The notes beneath the pieces were generated by a model that was not told the origin of the DNA, ran no database searches, and saw only the letters and a program-made list of their open reading frames with translations. A DNA stretch of 64,000 nt from CBDEGU01 sp965238045. GTDB lineage: Bacteria > Acidobacteriota > Terriglobia > Bryobacterales > UBA6623. The position numbers were made by a program, and so were the translations under genes. The DNA is taken from contig CBDEGU010000010.1 in NCBI GenBank assembly GCA_965238045.1, positions 558,001-622,000 on the forward strand. The letters are read 5' to 3'. This document shows, in pieces, positions 45,554-53,567 of this stretch. Positions within the stretch are counted from its first letter, which is position 1, and each line of letters starts with the position of its first letter.

Positions 45554-46290
45554 GCGGGGCGAAGACACGGCTCACTTTCGATCCCGCCATAGACCTCTAT
45601 CCGGCCTGGTCGCCCTCGGGCGAGCAGATCACCTTTCGCTCGAACCGCGGAGGGAGCGAGGGCATCTTCAGCAAACCCGCCGACGGCAGCGGCGAAGCCG
45701 TCCTGTTGGGTGGCGAGGATGCCGCGGGGTCGGCTCCTGATTGGTCGCGCGACGGTAAGTTTGTGATCTACTATGGGAGGCGAAGTGGAGGGGCGGATCT
45801 GTGGTACCTCAGGCCCAAGGCAGGCGGGGATGGATATGAGTCGGTCCCTTATCTCAGGACCGCGGCTGATGAAAGAATCCCGGTCTTCTCGCCCGACGGC
45901 CGATATGTCGCCTACGTGTCGAGTGAATCGGGTCGAAGGGAGATCTACGTCCGGCCTTTTCCCGAGGGCGGGGGCAAGTGGCAGGTTTCGATCAACGGGG
46001 GCACGCAACCCCGCTGGCGAAGGGACGGCAAGGAACTGTTTTACGTCGAAGGGGACCAACTCATGGCGGTCTCGGTTTCGATGGCCCAAGGCTTCTCGCC
46101 GGGAACACCGAAGCCGCTGTTTCGCGATCAGTGGTTGCGGTCGTCCTCCCCCAAGCAGATGTACGACGTTTCAGCGGACGGGCAGCGCTTCGTCCTCAGG
46201 GAGGCAGTTGAGGGCGCGTCTGACAAGCCACCCGCCATCCGCGTCGTCATGAACTGGTACGAAGAGTTTCGCGGCCGTGAGAAGGACTAA
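45554..46290 (+). pseudogene. Kinase-PD40 gene, C-terminal propeller part
   Basis: Propeller blades DLYPAWSPSGEQITFRSNRG, APDWSRDGKFVIYYGRR, IPVFSPDGRYVAYVSSESG, RWRRDGKELFYVEGDQLMAV and the tail NWYEEFRGREKD before the stop. About 200 residues of the expected propeller are missing between 42999 and 45554, so the IS21 junction is accompanied by a deletion. No start or promoter of its own. Confidence 0.82.
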
Positions 46291-46460
46291 GTCCTCCGAA
46301 ACGAACTAGATAGCGCCTGTGGGCCGATAACTGTTGATTAATCGCCTTCGCACCAACAATCCGCCACCCTCAGTTCTCAACTGATTCCAACAAAGGCACT
46401 TAGGCCGATCCCAGCGTCACTTGGCTGTACGGTCGGCAACCCGGACGAGGGCGCACAATG
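46291..46460. other. Kinase-downstream element and island left edge
   Basis: Holds CCGAAACGAACTAGATAG and TCGCCTTCGCACCAACAAT, shared with 8068-8140 and 31043-31105. The island should begin between here and the terminase stop at 46461. I found no direct repeat that marks the exact edge. Confidence 0.4.
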
Positions 46461-46639
46461 TCACCCGAGCTTCGTAAATTTGTTATCAGCCTTAGCTGTC
46501 GGAACGGCCTGGATGCTTGTTCGCGCGCTGGGCGACAGGCCGAACGCCGAGCCGAAACGGCTCAGGTCAACAAGCGCGGCCTGCGCAATGATCGCCCTTG
46601 GTGCGCGCATGGTCTTGCCATCCGGTAGAATTACGACGT
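46461..46639 (-). pseudogene. P27-family terminase small subunit, C-terminal part
   Basis: After removing IS1595 copy D the frame continues from EHDNVV with ILPDGKTMRAPRAIIAQAAL, RFGSAFGLSPSART and ADNKFTKLG, then the stop. The joined gene is 154 residues. Confidence 0.8.
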
Positions 46640-47676
46640 GATGGGTATTTACTTGACTCAGGTGACCCCAAGATGTAGGATCTTGGGCGATGGAAGATTA
46701 TCCCCGGAATTTGGCCGAGTTCGAGGCGCGTTTCGCTAGCGAGCAGGCCTGTCGGGAGTATCTGTGTCAACTCCGCTGGCCGGAGGGTTTTCGTTGTCCG
46801 CGATGCGGGCATGACAAAACCTGGGCGGTGCGCACGGTGCTGCTGCAGTGTGCAAGCTGCGGGCATCAAGCTTCGGCGACAGCAGGCACAATCTTTCAAG
46901 ACACCCGCAAGCCGCTCCAGAGTTGGTTTCGAGCAATGTGGTGGCTCACCAGCCAGAAGAACGGGGCGAGTGCATTGGGATTGCAGCGGGTGTTGGGCCT
47001 GGGCAGCTACAAGACGGCCTGGACTTGGTTGCACAAGCTTCGGCGCGCTATGGTGCGGCCCGGACGTGATCGCCTCAGCGGGCGCGTTGAGGTTGACGAG
47101 ACTTACTTAGGAGCCCTGGAGGAGGGCGTGCGGGGCCGCCAAACCGACGCGAAAGCGCTGATTGTAGTAGCGGCCGAGGAAGATGGCGCCGGCATCGGAC
47201 GAGTTCGGATGCGCACGATTCCGAACGCCTCTGGGGACAGCTTGATGGCCTTCGTCGGCGAGTCGGTCGAACCCGGCAGCGTGGTCCACACGGACGGCTG
47301 GCTGGGATACGAGCCACTCGAAAGCGACGGCTATCGCCACGAGGTGAGCTACCTGGACGGGCAACCGGCACGAGCCTCTCAACTGCTCCCCCGCGTGCAT
47401 CGCGTGGTGTCGTTACTGAAGCGTTGGATACTGGGTACGCATCAAGGAGCCGTCAGCCACGAGCATCTCGACTACTACCTCGACGAATTCACCTTCCGCT
47501 TCAACCGCCGCAAGTCCAGAAGCCGAGGCAAGCTCTTCTACCGCCTGGTTCAGCAGGCCGTCGCCGTCCAACCGGCGCCCTACAAGTCGCTGGTCGGAGG
47601 CACCGCAACACGCGCTACGGACAACCACAACATGTAGGGGCCATTTCAAAATACCTGAGTCAAGTGAATACCCATC
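46640..47676 (+). mobile_element. IS1595-family element, copy D (intact)
   Basis: 1037 bp with 24-bp-class inverted ends and the 8-bp duplication TACGACGT (46632-46639, 47677-47684). This is the only copy with a full transposase. Confidence 0.95.
46690..47637 (+). CDS. IS1595-family (ISXO2-like) transposase
   Basis: 315 residues, complete. The N-terminal zinc ribbon (CPRCG...CASCG, about 37-58) is followed by an HTH-like segment (GASALGLQRVLGLGSYKTAW) and the ISXO2-like catalytic domain with D in VEVDETYLGA, D in VHTDGWLGY and the HLDYYLDEFTFRFNRR end. Probably the source able to mobilise the defective copies. Confidence 0.95.
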   Translation: MEDYPRNLAEFEARFASEQACREYLCQLRWPEGFRCPRCGHDKTWAVRTVLLQCASCGHQASATAGTIFQDTRKPLQSWFRAMWWLTSQKNGASALGLQRVLGLGSYKTAWTWLHKLRRAMVRPGRDRLSGRVEVDETYLGALEEGVRGRQTDAKALIVVAAEEDGAGIGRVRMRTIPNASGDSLMAFVGESVEPGSVVHTDGWLGYEPLESDGYRHEVSYLDGQPARASQLLPRVHRVVSLLKRWILGTHQGAVSHEHLDYYLDEFTFRFNRRKSRSRGKLFYRLVQQAVAVQPAPYKSLVGGTATRATDNHNM

Positions 47677-47684
47677 TACGACGT

Positions 47685-47970
47685 TATCGTGCTCGCTCAT
47701 CCACTCTTCCGCCGCCCGCCAGCGGGCGTAACTCTGACAGTAAACGGCGAACGCTGTCAGATCGACTGCGGTCAGTAGGCCCAGGCGGTGCAGCTCCGGC
47801 GCTACAACGCCCCATTCGTCCTTGGCGTAGGCTTCCAGCCAGTCCGGCGGATCAGGGACGATCGGACTCACTTCGGGTTTCGGCTCGTCATGGTTGATGG
47901 CCCGCTTGCCGGGGTTGCCCCTAAGCCGCTTGATTTGCGATGGCACTGGCTTTGGTCCACGTTTACCCAT
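47685..47970 (-). pseudogene. P27-family terminase small subunit, N-terminal part
   Basis: Starts MGKRGPKPVPSQIKRLRG with GAGGA upstream and reads PPDWLEAYAKDEWGVVAPEL and FAVYCQSYARWRAAEEW, typical of P27 small terminases, which recognise viral DNA for packaging. IS1595 copy D splits it after EHDNVV. Confidence 0.85.
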
Positions 47971-48114
47971 CACACTATATTTCCTCAAACCCTCGCGCGC
48001 GCGCGCAAGGACCTTAAAACCTGCGGCCACACAAAAAACACTGCCAGAACGGTTTCGGCTGCGGAGGCCCCAGAGATTAGACCCGCCCTCCCCTCCCGAG
48101 CCCACGCCCGACGG

Positions 48115-48588
48115 TCATCTCCGCCCGCCAACCACTGCGTGATCGCCGCCGCTCAGCACGTCCCCCCGCCCATCTCCAGGCTCAGGGACCTTTGCTGCGA
48201 GTGAACGCCGCACAAGCGGCCATGGGGCACTACCCCCCCCACCCCCGCCGCACTTTACGTGTTCGCGTTCATGAACCGTTTTCCGTGAGTGACATGTTCG
48301 GCACAACGCTTGCAGGTTCGACTCGTCGTACTTGCCACCAGTCCATACGCTCAGCGGTACGATGTGGTCTACCTGCTCGGACGCCGTGACCCTGCATTGT
48401 CTCTCGCAGGCCGCGCACAGTGGATGTCTCTGTCTGTAGCTGCGCGCGAACCGTGACCATGCCCAGTCGGGGTGGCTGTGTGCCATCGCCCTCGCGCCTG
48501 TCGGCCGCGTCAACGGCCAGCGTAGCCCTAGCGCAGCCCGTCTAGCATAGTAGCCCTCATAGTTCGTTACCATGGGCGTCCCACCCAT
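48115..48588 (-). CDS. HNH endonuclease
   Basis: 157 residues, or 152 from the inner MVTNYEGYY. The core CAACERQ, DHIVPL and NLQALCRTCHSRKT is the HNH fold with zinc cysteines. Such enzymes sit beside terminase genes in many phages and assist DNA packaging. Its start overlaps the end of the methylase by about 30 bp, so they are co-transcribed. Confidence 0.88.
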   Translation of the reverse strand: MGGTPMVTNYEGYYARRAALGLRWPLTRPTGARAMAHSHPDWAWSRFARSYRQRHPLCAACERQCRVTASEQVDHIVPLSVWTGGKYDESNLQALCRTCHSRKTVHEREHVKCGGGGGGSAPWPLVRRSLAAKVPEPGDGRGDVLSGGDHAVVGGRR

Positions 48589-49498
48589 CGACCCTCCTCC
48601 GAGCGAAGAGCTCCACCTTCCGCCCTTCCGTATACATCTCCTCGATCAAGTTGCGAAAATACTCCGGCTTCTCGCTGTGCGTCTTTGACCGCTCCAAACT
48701 CACAACACTGTCATGCAGCTTCGGGCTATCCGGCAAGCAGGAGCCTCGCGTACAAACCAGCAGCAACTCGTGTCTCACCGAGCTATAGTGCCCGAAGTTG
48801 TGCCTCACCTTATCCCAGACGAACATCGTCTTGTACTCGAAGCCCCACGCTCTGATGATTGACCAGCTCGACGAGATCAGCGGCGCCGTCACCCACAGAA
48901 ACAGCACCGATTCATCTGCGGCGATAGACCGCACGTCCAGCGCTTCCAACTCCGATATGGTCATCGCCTCATAATGGTGATCCGCTGGCCCGTATCCCTC
49001 CACCAGCGTGTCCCCGTACTTCCACGGCGGATCTGCGTAGATGACGCGGTACTTGCCCTCCGGTAGTTCGAGCGCCTCACCCGCCACAGCCTCTCGTCTC
49101 GCTTCGCGCAATAGTCGCTTCACCTCATGACGCTGAATCTCCGGGTGTATCGTCCCGTCCGTCAGCCAGACGCCGAGCGCTTCGTCTGGAGCTTTGGTTA
49201 GCTCGTAGATGGTTCGCCAAGAAGGTGGCAAATGCGACCCTTGGGTCGCATTTGCTAAGAGTGAATGTCCCGCGATCTCCATGAGCCGCTGCGCGGTTCT
49301 CCAACTAAATGGCACCCTTTCACTCTCGACCATCGGTCCAAATTGGCCATGCGGCAGCGTGTGCTTCGCGCCCAGCAGCAGCTTACCTACGTCGATGATC
49401 GCCACGACAGAGTCCTGCCAGCGTGCGGATATCGCGTCCGCGAAATCATCAACGCTCACGTCACAGCCATCAGCGATTAGTTGCTCTCGATAGCTCAT
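48557..49498 (-). CDS. MT-A70-type DNA adenine methyltransferase with DUF3102-like N-terminus
   Basis: 313 residues. The N-terminal third (GKLLLGAKHTLPHGQFGPM, RTAQRLMEIAGHSLLAN, LPPSWRTIYELTKA) is DUF3102-like. The C-terminal part is an MT-A70 methylase with the catalytic DPPW in VIYADPPWKYGD and FLWVTAPL, FVWDKVRHNFGHY and SEKPEYFRNLIE. Probably N6-adenine methylation, protecting or marking island DNA. The coding sequence includes a palindrome (49228-49255) at the same position as in the relics at 392-600. It overlaps the next upstream gene by four bases. Confidence 0.88.
   Translation of the reverse strand: MSYREQLIADGCDVSVDDFADAISARWQDSVVAIIDVGKLLLGAKHTLPHGQFGPMVESERVPFSWRTAQRLMEIAGHSLLANATQGSHLPPSWRTIYELTKAPDEALGVWLTDGTIHPEIQRHEVKRLLREARREAVAGEALELPEGKYRVIYADPPWKYGDTLVEGYGPADHHYEAMTISELEALDVRSIAADESVLFLWVTAPLISSSWSIIRAWGFEYKTMFVWDKVRHNFGHYSSVRHELLLVCTRGSCLPDSPKLHDSVVSLERSKTHSEKPEYFRNLIEEMYTEGRKVELFARRRVDGWDAHGNEL
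49226..49257. repeat. Palindrome at the LPPSW position inside the methylase gene
   Basis: Thirteen-base arms GCAAATGCGACCC (49228-49240) and GGGTCGCATTTGC (49243-49255) pair perfectly around TT. They encode the residues between LLAN and LPPSW. Confidence 0.9.
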
Positions 49499-49752
49499 GC
49501 GTTCTTCTCAGGCGCGTCTCGAAACCCTAATTCCGCGTGCATCGTAAGCACTTGGCGTAGAGCTAAGCGCTCCGCCGCTTCCCGGTCCAAGCCGCCGTCG
49601 TACTCACAAATTGCTGCTCGCTCATAGAAGAGAGCAAGATAGTCATCGATATCGGGCGGAAGCTGTGGCGGCGCGGCGCACGCGCTGGCGTCCGCGCTTC
49701 GCGCTTCCTGCTGCCTTGCCATGACGCGTCGGGCTATCTCCAAGTAGTGCAT
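49495..49752 (-). CDS. Small island protein of unknown function
   Basis: 85 residues from MHYLEIARRVMARQQ. LPPDIDDYLALFYERAAICEYDGGLDREAAERLA resembles short acidic helical proteins next to phage replication genes. Role unknown. Its stop overlaps the methylase start. Confidence 0.55.
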   Translation of the reverse strand: MHYLEIARRVMARQQEARSADASACAAPPQLPPDIDDYLALFYERAAICEYDGGLDREAAERLALRQVLTMHAELGFRDAPEKNA

Positions 49753-49778
49753 GTTAAGTTTTGGCGTACTTATATCGC

Positions 49779-50342
49779 TTATGTCGCAATGGCAACCCAT
49801 ACTTCAGCCGGGCGGCCGCCGGTGTTGAGCGTGTGTTTCGCTGCCCGCTTGAGCCGCAGTAGCGAATCAAGGGCTCTGTCTATCTGCTCCTTCCCTTTGT
49901 GGCCGGAGAAACTGCGGACAATATCGTTTCGCGTCATGCCGTCCGGTTTGTCCCGTAGCAGCAGGAGTACGCGATCAGCAACCGGGTCCCCGATTGTGCC
50001 CTTCCGCGCCTTGCTGGTCTCACCAGCGACGCAGCAGAACAGGTTCGGGTGGTGACGGTCAGCCTCCACGGGGAAGTAAGGACCGCGCCCGACTGCTGAG
50101 CCGAAGGCGACGAGTAGCTGAATGAGTAGAGCTGCCGGGTCTGCCTCGGTATGCGGCTCAATGGCACGGACGATCTCCCCAGCGACTCCGTAGTAGGCCT
50201 CTTTTTCCAGGCGCTGCGGCCATCCCTGTACATGCGACATAAGCGACTTATGCGACATAAGTCTCGGTACATCGGGTGGCGACGGCTCCGCCGCTCGCTC
50301 GTAGTCGCGTCTCGCGGCGCGTTGGAACTGCTCAACTTTCAT
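49779..50342 (-). CDS. Phage/satellite helicase-like protein with internal deletion
   Basis: 187 residues. The N-terminal part (EAYYGVAGEIVRAIEPHTEA, ALLIQLLVAFGSAVGRGPYF, NLFCCVAGETSKARKGT) matches the start of DUF3987-like replication helicases up to the nucleotide-binding loop. Then the sequence jumps to a winged-helix-like end (LLRDKPDGMTRNDIVRSF, IDRALDSLLRLKRA, GRPAEVWVAI). The ATPase core of some hundreds of residues is absent while the frame is kept, so ATPase activity is unlikely. Confidence 0.65.
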   Translation of the reverse strand: MKVEQFQRAARRDYERAAEPSPPDVPRLMSHKSLMSHVQGWPQRLEKEAYYGVAGEIVRAIEPHTEADPAALLIQLLVAFGSAVGRGPYFPVEADRHHPNLFCCVAGETSKARKGTIGDPVADRVLLLLRDKPDGMTRNDIVRSFSGHKGKEQIDRALDSLLRLKRAAKHTLNTGGRPAEVWVAIAT

Positions 50343-50944
50343 GCGGCCCGCGCCTCCATCCGCTGCTGTAGGCTGATGACCTCGGCGGGTGCCATAGCTT
50401 CCAAGCGACAGACCCAGCGGTCGAGTCGGTCAATGTCCAGGGTTCCTGCAATCACCCCCCACGCGAACTCCCAGTCGTCCTCCAAGGCACCGTGCGCAAG
50501 CGCGTGACGCGCCCACCAGCAGATGGTTAGGTCGTCGCTGATTACGCAGTTGCGACACTCGCGAATTGCCTTGAGCGTGCCTTCTCGCCAGCCCGTCAAC
50601 TCAGCGGCCCGTGCCTCAGCTTGAGTGCGCCTCTCGCGCCATTCGCGCCGTTGCGCTAGCGACAAGGGCCGGTTGTCGAGCGAAACGTTGTAAAAGCTGG
50701 CCAGCCATTGCGACGCGGTGCGCTTGTCGCATCCCAGAACGCGTTGAACCAACGCGAGTACGCCACCGCCGCCTTCACCCGCCTTGAAGTCGTGCCAGCA
50801 ATTTTTCCCGGGCGAGACTGAGACGCTACGGCTCTCCGAGCCCCTCCACCAAGCCGATCCGCGATTGTTTCGGAGCGGCGGGCCTCCAAGCCCAGCCCAC
50901 ACCTCGGCAATATCGGTGCAGTCCAGTAGTTCGCGCGGAGTCAT
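50339..50944 (-). CDS. Primase-like (CHC2-domain type) island protein
   Basis: 201 residues from MTPRELLDCTDIAEVW, whose ATG overlaps the preceding stop (ATGA). The block SVSVSPGKNCWHDFKAGEGG followed by LALVQRVLGCDKRTASQWL resembles the DNA-primase zinc-binding region, though the cysteine pattern is reduced. The C-terminal half is helical without a visible TOPRIM motif. Possibly an initiation factor left from a primase. Confidence 0.55.
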   Translation of the reverse strand: MTPRELLDCTDIAEVWAGLGGPPLRNNRGSAWWRGSESRSVSVSPGKNCWHDFKAGEGGGGVLALVQRVLGCDKRTASQWLASFYNVSLDNRPLSLAQRREWRERRTQAEARAAELTGWREGTLKAIRECRNCVISDDLTICWWARHALAHGALEDDWEFAWGVIAGTLDIDRLDRWVCRLEAMAPAEVISLQQRMEARAA

Positions 50945-51150
50945 TCGACCTCTTCGCGCTGTTCTAGGAATTGCCTGATCGCTGCCTTCGAGTAGTAGAC
51001 AGAGCGCCCTAGCCGTGTTCGGCGCGGGCCGGTTCTCTCGACCGACCATCGACGCACGGTCCGGAGTGACTTGCCTAATAGCGCCGCGAATTCGCGCTCA
51101 CTGATAAGGTCAGATTGCGGTAGTTCAATGGTAGTTGTGGCGATGCTCAT
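50941..51150 (-). CDS. Excisionase/MerR-type helix-turn-helix regulator
   Basis: 69 residues from MSIATTTIELP. LISEREFAALLGKSLRTVRRW and LGRSVYYSKAAIRQFLEQ are the HTH_17 layout of phage excisionases and small regulators. It heads the minus-strand gene run. Direct repeats overlapping its start suggest autoregulation. A longer frame begins at 51186. Confidence 0.8.
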   Translation of the reverse strand: MSIATTTIELPQSDLISEREFAALLGKSLRTVRRWSVERTGPRRTRLGRSVYYSKAAIRQFLEQREEVE

Positions 51151-51180
51151 GTCACTAATGCTACCCTGAATGTCACTGAT
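51149..51180. promoter_or_regulatory. Candidate operator: two direct repeats 21 bp apart
   Basis: ATGTCACTAAT (51149-51159) and ATGTCACTGAT (51170-51180) lie in the 57-bp gap between divergent genes, two helical turns apart. A binding site for the adjacent HTH protein is inferred. Confidence 0.45.
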
Positions 51181-51207
51181 TACCAAATCTTAGGCGTTAC
51201 AGAAGGC

Positions 51208-52155
51208 GTGACGATGCAACATTTTTCTGACGACCAGTTCTCGATCGATTACATGCGCCAGCCCGTCCTGGCAGGCCGGTTCGAGTGGCGAGACTTATTC
51301 CGCATCGGCCCCGATCCGGACCATTGGGGAGAACGGCCCGGCGCGGCATCGCGAGCGTTGGTAATTGGGTCGGGGAAGGCTCGCGTCAAGAAGTGGATTG
51401 ATCCGATGGAGCAACATCCCGAGCTATTCCTGGAATTTGCGAATCTGACCACCCCCGCCAGGGCGTCTGCTATCGTGGCCTCTCGAGTTCAGGCTTTCGC
51501 CAACACTTACGGCCCCCTGCGAGCATGGGACGTCTTCACTACCTCTACTCTTCCCATGGCCGGAGCGCGAAACTTCAGCGGCCACAGCTACCTATCCTGG
51601 GTGATGGAGAGCCGAAAGTTGAGACACGCCATTCAACTGTGGGATTCAACCGGGCGCTCGCGGCCGGACGGCAAAGCTGACAATAATTCGCTACGCAAAG
51701 CGATCACGTGGATCAAAGAGAAAAATCCAAATACAGGAACGACAGAAATTCGAGTCGAGTACCGACCGGCCAACGAGGACTACACGTACAGCGCCATCAG
51801 CAGCCTCAACGAGCTTGAGCGCCCGATGTTCGCCGGATGGAGATTCGGGGAACATCTCAGGCCCGCGCGCTTCTGGATAGCCAAGACCATCAATCGCGCT
51901 CTAGCGCGAGATGTAACACACGGCTTCGTGTTCCAGCCCAACCCCAATCAGCCGAAGCCAGCCGTTCTCTCCAGTAATTTGCGGGGGTGTCTCTGGTATC
52001 AATTCTATCGGGCGTACATAGGGGAGTTCAGGATAGCAAGGTGCCTCGCGCCGGACTGCGGTGGCTGGATGCGGTATGACCGGCGAACGAAGCAGATGCA
52101 CGAACGCTGCGCGAACAGAACGCGGCAGCGGAAGTACCGCGCTAAGAAGAGATAG
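51208..52155 (+). CDS. Cargo protein with C-terminal zinc-finger-like motif, function unknown
   Basis: 315 residues from GTG (or ATG at 51214) with AGAAGG upstream. Most of the length matches no family I know: FEWRDLFRIGPDPDHWGER, LYLSW-like NFSGHSYLSWVMESRKL and ELERPMFAGWRFGEHL are landmarks. The end RIARCLAPDCGGWMRYDRR plus HERCANRTRQRKYR resembles the CGNR-type zinc finger. It is the only plus-strand gene of the island, in the cargo position between the regulator and the integrase, and converges with the integrase with a 14-bp overlap. A regulatory or defence role is inferred from position only. Confidence 0.6.
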   Translation: MTMQHFSDDQFSIDYMRQPVLAGRFEWRDLFRIGPDPDHWGERPGAASRALVIGSGKARVKKWIDPMEQHPELFLEFANLTTPARASAIVASRVQAFANTYGPLRAWDVFTTSTLPMAGARNFSGHSYLSWVMESRKLRHAIQLWDSTGRSRPDGKADNNSLRKAITWIKEKNPNTGTTEIRVEYRPANEDYTYSAISSLNELERPMFAGWRFGEHLRPARFWIAKTINRALARDVTHGFVFQPNPNQPKPAVLSSNLRGCLWYQFYRAYIGEFRIARCLAPDCGGWMRYDRRTKQMHERCANRTRQRKYRAKKR

Positions 52156-53320
52156 AAACAACCTTGGCCGGCGCTTCGCCGGAGATGATCTGCTGTAGCT
52201 TCTGGCCCCACTTCGCGAGCGCCTGGCGTTTACCGGGGTCGTAGGTGGCCCTGTTGTACACCTTCGTCTCGCCCCTCTCGACGTGGTTCAGCACCCGCCC
52301 CAAAATGAAAGGGTCGACATCCAACTTGCCCATGCCAGTTGCCGCTGTTCGTCGCAAGTCATGGGGCGAAAAATGCGGTAGCCCGAAACAATTATTGCGC
52401 CGGACCGCACCGGCGAGCGCGTGTGTCCCAACCGGCTTTTCGCCGCGCGGCGAATAAAACACCCATCTACTACCGTTTCCCCGGTAAGGTTCGATCTCTT
52501 CAAGCGCCATCGTGCCGAGCGGCACTCGATGGGAATGTCCGTTTTTCGCCTTGTCTGCCGGCACCGTCCACCACGCGCCATCAATGTCCGTCCATTCCAA
52601 TTCACATACTTCGCCGGGCCGCTGAGCGGTGATTAGGATCAACCTTAAGATGCTCTTCACCTTCGCGGTAATGTCATCGGCTTTGTCGAGCCCTCGCCAG
52701 AACGTCAGTATCTCCCCGTCAGACAAAACCCGATCGCGGTCCTTCTCGACTCCAGGCGCGCGTACACGAGCGCAGGGAGTCGCCTCCATCAGTCCCTTAT
52801 CATTAGCCCAGTTGAACAGTTTCCTGACGCAGAACAGCAACCGGTTCGCCGCAACCGGTGCCGTGGTCGCTTTCGCCTCCACCAGTGCGATGACGTCGCT
52901 CCGCTCGATGTCTTCCGCTTTTCGCTTGCCCCAGTGCGGTAGCACTTCCCGCCGCAGATACTCCACATCGCGATAGCCGCTTTTTTTCCGCGAAGCGTAC
53001 CGCTTGATGTATTGCGCCGCGACCTCCCCGAAAGTCAACGCCGCACGCCGCTGCTCTTTTACCTCAAGGGGATCTATGCCTTGATCTATGTCTCGCCGGA
53101 GCTCCTTAGCGCGATTCCGGGCCGCAGTGGTCGACCAGTCCGGCCAGGACCCTATCGTCATACGCCGTTCTCTACCTTCGACTCGATAATTCAAAACGAA
53201 CGCCCGCTTCCCCGCCTTCGTGACGCGAATACCGAAGCCAGGTGCATCATCGTCGTACCAGATCCGGTTGGCTTTGCCGGGTGCCTCCAGTGCCCGAATT
53301 GTCTGCTCATTTAGCCGCAT
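52142..53320 (-). CDS. int: Tyrosine integrase of the island (P4-like)
   Basis: 392 residues. The N-terminal DUF4102 arm-binding domain (DDDAPGFGIRVTKAGKRAFV, MTIGSWPDWSTTAARNRAKE) is followed by a SAM-like domain and catalytic residues R in TAQRPGEVCELEW, HDLRRT, H in LNHVERG and Y in YNRATYD. Full length. It marks the right end of the island. No tRNA gene lies beside it. Confidence 0.93.
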   Translation of the reverse strand: MRLNEQTIRALEAPGKANRIWYDDDAPGFGIRVTKAGKRAFVLNYRVEGRERRMTIGSWPDWSTTAARNRAKELRRDIDQGIDPLEVKEQRRAALTFGEVAAQYIKRYASRKKSGYRDVEYLRREVLPHWGKRKAEDIERSDVIALVEAKATTAPVAANRLLFCVRKLFNWANDKGLMEATPCARVRAPGVEKDRDRVLSDGEILTFWRGLDKADDITAKVKSILRLILITAQRPGEVCELEWTDIDGAWWTVPADKAKNGHSHRVPLGTMALEEIEPYRGNGSRWVFYSPRGEKPVGTHALAGAVRRNNCFGLPHFSPHDLRRTAATGMGKLDVDPFILGRVLNHVERGETKVYNRATYDPGKRQALAKWGQKLQQIISGEAPAKVVSISS

Positions 53321-53546
53321 ACCGCCACCTCCCTCCGGACACAGGCAAGTACGGTGAGCTTTCCAAGTCCGTGCCGTTTCCTTGCCGTGTCCGCACCGTG
53401 TCCGTACTGTTGTGAGTCCCTGCTGTCTTCAAGTGTCGCTGAAGCAGAACGCAATGTCAACATGTAAGTGTTTTTGCAACAGTGGCTTGAGTTCCATTTG
53501 AAAGCTAAGGCTCGGTGGCTCAATAACTTGTAAAACTAATAATCCG
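53321..53546. other. Integrase upstream region with short repeats
   Basis: Contains CCGTGTCCG-type repeats (about 53360-53410), which may be arm-type integrase sites. The island edge is expected here. Confidence 0.35.
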
Positions 53547-53567
53547 GTGAGCAATCTTCACCGGATT
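53541..53567. repeat. Strong hairpin at the island edge
   Basis: Perfect 10-bp stem AATCCGGTGA/TCACCGGATT with a 7-base loop, exactly where the truncated downstream gene becomes readable. Could be an attachment-site dyad or a leftward terminator (TTATTAGTTTTA follows on the minus strand). Confidence 0.45.

Larger units (their letters stand above)
46461..53540. mobile_element. Satellite- or prophage-like integrated island
   Basis: A compact block read mostly on the minus strand: integrase, small HTH regulator, primase-like and helicase-like remnants, small protein, MT-A70 methylase, HNH nuclease and terminase small subunit, with one plus-strand cargo gene. No capsid, portal or tail gene is present. 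This resembles phage satellites or a collapsed prophage. Edges are approximate. Confidence 0.65.
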
